A DNA stretch of 64,000 bases from Lachnospiraceae bacterium (GTDB taxonomy: Bacteria; Bacillota; Clostridia; Lachnospirales; Lachnospiraceae): the NCBI GenBank assembly GCA_031280955.1, contig JAITGA010000013.1, positions 23,857 to 87,856 of the forward strand, read 5' to 3'. The notes below the pieces were generated by a model. It worked only from the letters and a program-made list of their open reading frames with translations, did no database searches and was not told the origin of the DNA. Both the position numbers and the translations under genes were made by a program. Below, in pieces: positions 62,005-64,000 of this stretch. Numbering within the stretch: the first letter of the stretch is position 1; the number at the start of each line of letters is the position of its first letter.

Positions 62005-62393
62005 TGGAGATATTATTAGATACCCACGCCTTATGGTGGTTTTTGAACGGTAGCGATAAAATGCCGAATGCCGTAAAAGAAACTATTCTAACCTCTGAAA
62101 ACACGATATATGTCAGCATTGCTTCCATTTGGGAAGTCGCAATAAAGATGAGCATAGGCAAGCTGAAATTTGACGGCGGAATTGACAGGTTCGTCGAAGC
62201 CATAGAAGATGAAGCTTTTATGTTACTCGATATAATCCCAAAACATATTGAAACGGTAACGAAAATGGATTATATCCATCGTGACCTCTTCGACCGTATG
62301 CTTGTGGCGCAAGCAATAGTTGAAGAATTACCTGTAATAACCATTGACTCAAACATGGTGAAATACGACATTACCCCGATTTGGAAAAGCTAA
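62004..62393 (+). CDS. PIN-domain (VapC-type) toxin
   Basis: 129 residues from the ATG at 62004, eight bases after AAGGAG. The acidic residues of the RNase site are D6 (LLDTHALWW), E44 (SIWEVAIK), D97 (RDLFDRML) and D115 (ITIDSN). It is expected to cleave RNA, in known cases tRNA or rRNA. Coupled to the antitoxin by TGATG. Confidence 0.93.
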   Translation: MEILLDTHALWWFLNGSDKMPNAVKETILTSENTIYVSIASIWEVAIKMSIGKLKFDGGIDRFVEAIEDEAFMLLDIIPKHIETVTKMDYIHRDLFDRMLVAQAIVEELPVITIDSNMVKYDITPIWKS

Positions 62394-62444
62394 AAAAATG
62401 AAGTTATGTGATGAGTAAAATTGCTCATTATTCTTGTGCCGAAC

Positions 62445-62795
62445 TCAAATATACCAAATAGTTAGGAATAATCCTAATCCTCCTGTAACAATCCCTGTTA
62501 TTGCTTTTCCTCTGAAAGGCTCTTTCAATGAAAATATTCCAAGTAATATTGCGAAAACACTAAAGATATATGGAAACATGAGTGCTATAAGAGTTAATAA
62601 AACCATAGGGGAAAAAATGGCAATAAAAATTACTACTGATGAGAGAATCAAAAAAACCATTGGGAAAAGAAATGTAATAAACAATAATATTGAAAAAATA
62701 CCCAAAACCATTGATGTAATTGCAAACCCCTTTCTATAACAGTATATCAGTTGAGGGTTTGTAGTGTCACTCTGTCGTTCATTCAAGTCGCTCAT
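62445..62795 (-). CDS. Small DUF4190-like membrane protein
   Basis: About 116 residues from the ATG at 62795, preceded by GAGGTGA (an upstream GTG at 62804 is also in frame). Three to four hydrophobic segments with GFAITSMVLGIFSILL and GKAITGIVTGGLGLFL, the repeated pattern of DUF4190. Similar pieces end the zinc-ribbon protein at 27226. Function is unknown. The downstream 62394-62444 contains only the weak hairpin ATGAG ... CTCAT. Confidence 0.7.
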   Translation of the reverse strand: MSDLNERQSDTTNPQLIYCYRKGFAITSMVLGIFSILLFITFLFPMVFLILSSVVIFIAIFSPMVLLTLIALMFPYIFSVFAILLGIFSLKEPFRGKAITGIVTGGLGLFLTIWYI

Positions 62796-62850
62796 CTCTA
62801 TCACCTCATTCTCAACAATATAGCTAACAGGTATGTCTACCTTATCTTTC

Positions 62851-63633
62851 TTACCTAAAGTTAAAATAGATTATTTCCCATTCCCTATTTGGCTTCCTTT
62901 CTAATTGAACTTGTACATGAGTAGTACTTTTCATGCCAAAAACTTTTATGATGTAGTTAGCCTCTGCAGACCCATCAGAGGAATAAACAACATTTCCGCT
63001 TGGAATAAGTCCATAACCTTTAATTTCACCAATCGTGTTTATAATCTCCGGACTCATTTCTATATGATTTACAGCTATAACATATGGTTGATCACTTTTG
63101 ATTATTTTTGCAATTCCAAAAACCATTGCACCTATAAAAGTTATACCAACCAAAGCAATTGTGGCTATTATTAATGGTATTTTTACTTTATTTGATACAC
63201 GGTAAACATCAGTTCCCACTATACTATCTCCTATTTTGGTCTTGTTTTCACTACAAAGGAGAACAAGAAACTCCATCGGCCATATAAACGTAAATATGTT
63301 TCTTATGAGTAATTTGTGAATGAGAGGTCTCTCTGAAGGGTTGTGCCTATTTCTCACCGCTATTCCTAACATATATTTCCCTGGACTTTGACCTTTCACA
63401 ATATCCTTTAAACAGTAAACAAAAAATGCCACCAACATAACAATGGTAAAAGTTGATAATATCTTTGGAGGCTCGTTACTAACATTCCTAAAATAGAAAA
63501 ACATAAATGGTAACAACAAAAACACTAGGATAAGAATATGATCTATTATAAATGCACCGATTCTAAATCCAATGTCTGCTTTCACAAGTTCTGATTGCTT
63601 TCTTTCATAGCAATTACTTACATTATTTCCCAT
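62851..63633 (-). CDS. RDD-family membrane protein with extracytoplasmic domain
   Basis: About 260 residues. The N-terminal half is an RDD domain with GFRIGAFIIDHILILVFLLL, SPGKYMLGIAVRNRH and two to three membrane helices. After another helix (about 175-195) comes a 75-residue soluble part without recognised domain. The start is uncertain: ATG at 63633 or 63672 (which overlaps the upstream gene). Function is unknown. Confidence 0.7.
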   Translation of the reverse strand: MGNNVSNCYERKQSELVKADIGFRIGAFIIDHILILVFLLLPFMFFYFRNVSNEPPKILSTFTIVMLVAFFVYCLKDIVKGQSPGKYMLGIAVRNRHNPSERPLIHKLLIRNIFTFIWPMEFLVLLCSENKTKIGDSIVGTDVYRVSNKVKIPLIIATIALVGITFIGAMVFGIAKIIKSDQPYVIAVNHIEMSPEIINTIGEIKGYGLIPSGNVVYSSDGSAEANYIIKVFGMKSTTHVQVQLERKPNREWEIIYFNFR

Positions 63634-63637
63634 CGCC

Positions 63638-64000
63638 TCATTCTTCCTCTTGTTCACCGCATAAGTTATCATTAATTTCAGTATTATTACTATTCATTTT
63701 ATATTCATAAAAGACAAAGCTCCCTAGTCTATCTTCGGGAGAACGTAGATTTTCAAATACGAGAAATTGTCTTCTTTCATTGTTTTCATCAATAAAAGAA
63801 ATTGCTCTGAAAGGAATAGAGCTACGATCTGTATATACAACAATAAATGGAGTTCCAGGCAATAGTTCTCCTGCCGAAAAGAGAACATCTTTTATAGAAT
63901 ACTGAACACCCAATACACCTTCTGTCATTGTTTGAACAACCTCTATCCATTGAAAATCACGTATCTTGATATATGGAATGATTATCCATTCATCACCTTT
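63638..64000 (-). CDS. Hypothetical protein (5' end cut by window edge)
   Basis: The frame is open from the right edge to the stop at 63638, at least 120 residues; codons before the ATG at 63928 read as protein (KGDEWIIIPYIKIRDFQW), so the true start lies outside. It is a beta-rich soluble segment, ending in an Asn/Glu-rich tail. I do not recognise it. It overlaps or abuts the RDD gene. Confidence 0.6.
   Translation of the reverse strand, partial: KGDEWIIIPYIKIRDFQWIEVVQTMTEGVLGVQYSIKDVLFSAGELLPGTPFIVVYTDRSSIPFRAISFIDENNERRQFLVFENLRSPEDRLGSFVFYEYKMNSNNTEINDNLCGEQEEE

Overview
The window comes from a Gram-positive-type bacterium of the phylum Bacillota, most likely a member of Clostridia. Three things support this: gene blocks in the Firmicutes order (ylxM-ffh-rpsP-khpA-rimM-trmD-rplS-lepB-rbgA-lepB-rnhB-ylqG-ylqH-yraN and rsfS-yqeK-nadD-yhbY-obgE-rpmA-prp-rplU), ribosomal protein L27 with the cleavable N-terminal extension next to its Prp protease, and strong AGGAGG-like ribosome binding sites. 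MurE carries the DNPR signature of meso-diaminopimelate enzymes. Genus or species cannot be decided from the sequence.

Layout. 1-3119: an OmpR-type response regulator and a large multi-pass sensor kinase (cut by the left edge), preceded by 11-bp-phased direct repeats. 3120-12635: the ffh/ribosome/signal-peptidase housekeeping operon, read on the minus strand. 12618-14490: an accessory islet placed between two conserved gene blocks. It holds a truncated chemoreceptor-like sensor flanked by a 50-bp direct repeat, a relic of a type I restriction gene and a HEPN/MNT toxin-antitoxin pair. 14491-19278: the obgE/ribosome block and its promoter. 19503-24266: cysE, transporters and pyrimidine nucleoside salvage (cdd, pdp). 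24623-32304: a radical SAM pair, membrane proteins including a DUF368 lipid-carrier translocase candidate, a NYN-LOTUS RNase-like protein, a CLC channel and a HigBA-type pair. 32396-43900: tRNA-Thr, a GlgB-like protein with most catalytic residues replaced, then serA-serC-ilvB-ilvD-leuB, yajC and tgt. 43970-52639: a VanY-like carboxypeptidase, a lactonase-like propeller, a large solute-binding lipoprotein, and a response regulator / ABC exporter / soluble kinase cluster. 52714-61352: aroC, priA, murE, a degenerate diguanylate cyclase, a double GNAT and RNase Y. 61623-64000: a hybrid RelB-PIN toxin-antitoxin pair and small membrane proteins, the last cut by the right edge.

How it fits together. 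Most of the window is core information processing (signal recognition particle, ribosome maturation, RNA decay, replication restart) with amino-acid biosynthesis (serine to branched-chain) and cell-wall synthesis. Accessory DNA is confined to small islets. The most unusual signals are the catalytically degraded GlgB paralogue, a modular dispersed repeat whose hairpin stems covary between copies (5564, 16399, 24476, 32470; one partial copy at 19337), a response regulator whose receiver domain is interrupted by tandem palindromic repeats, two promoters placed so close to start codons that the mRNAs should be leaderless (ylxM, cdd), and a promoter embedded in a terminator hairpin at 12644-12690.
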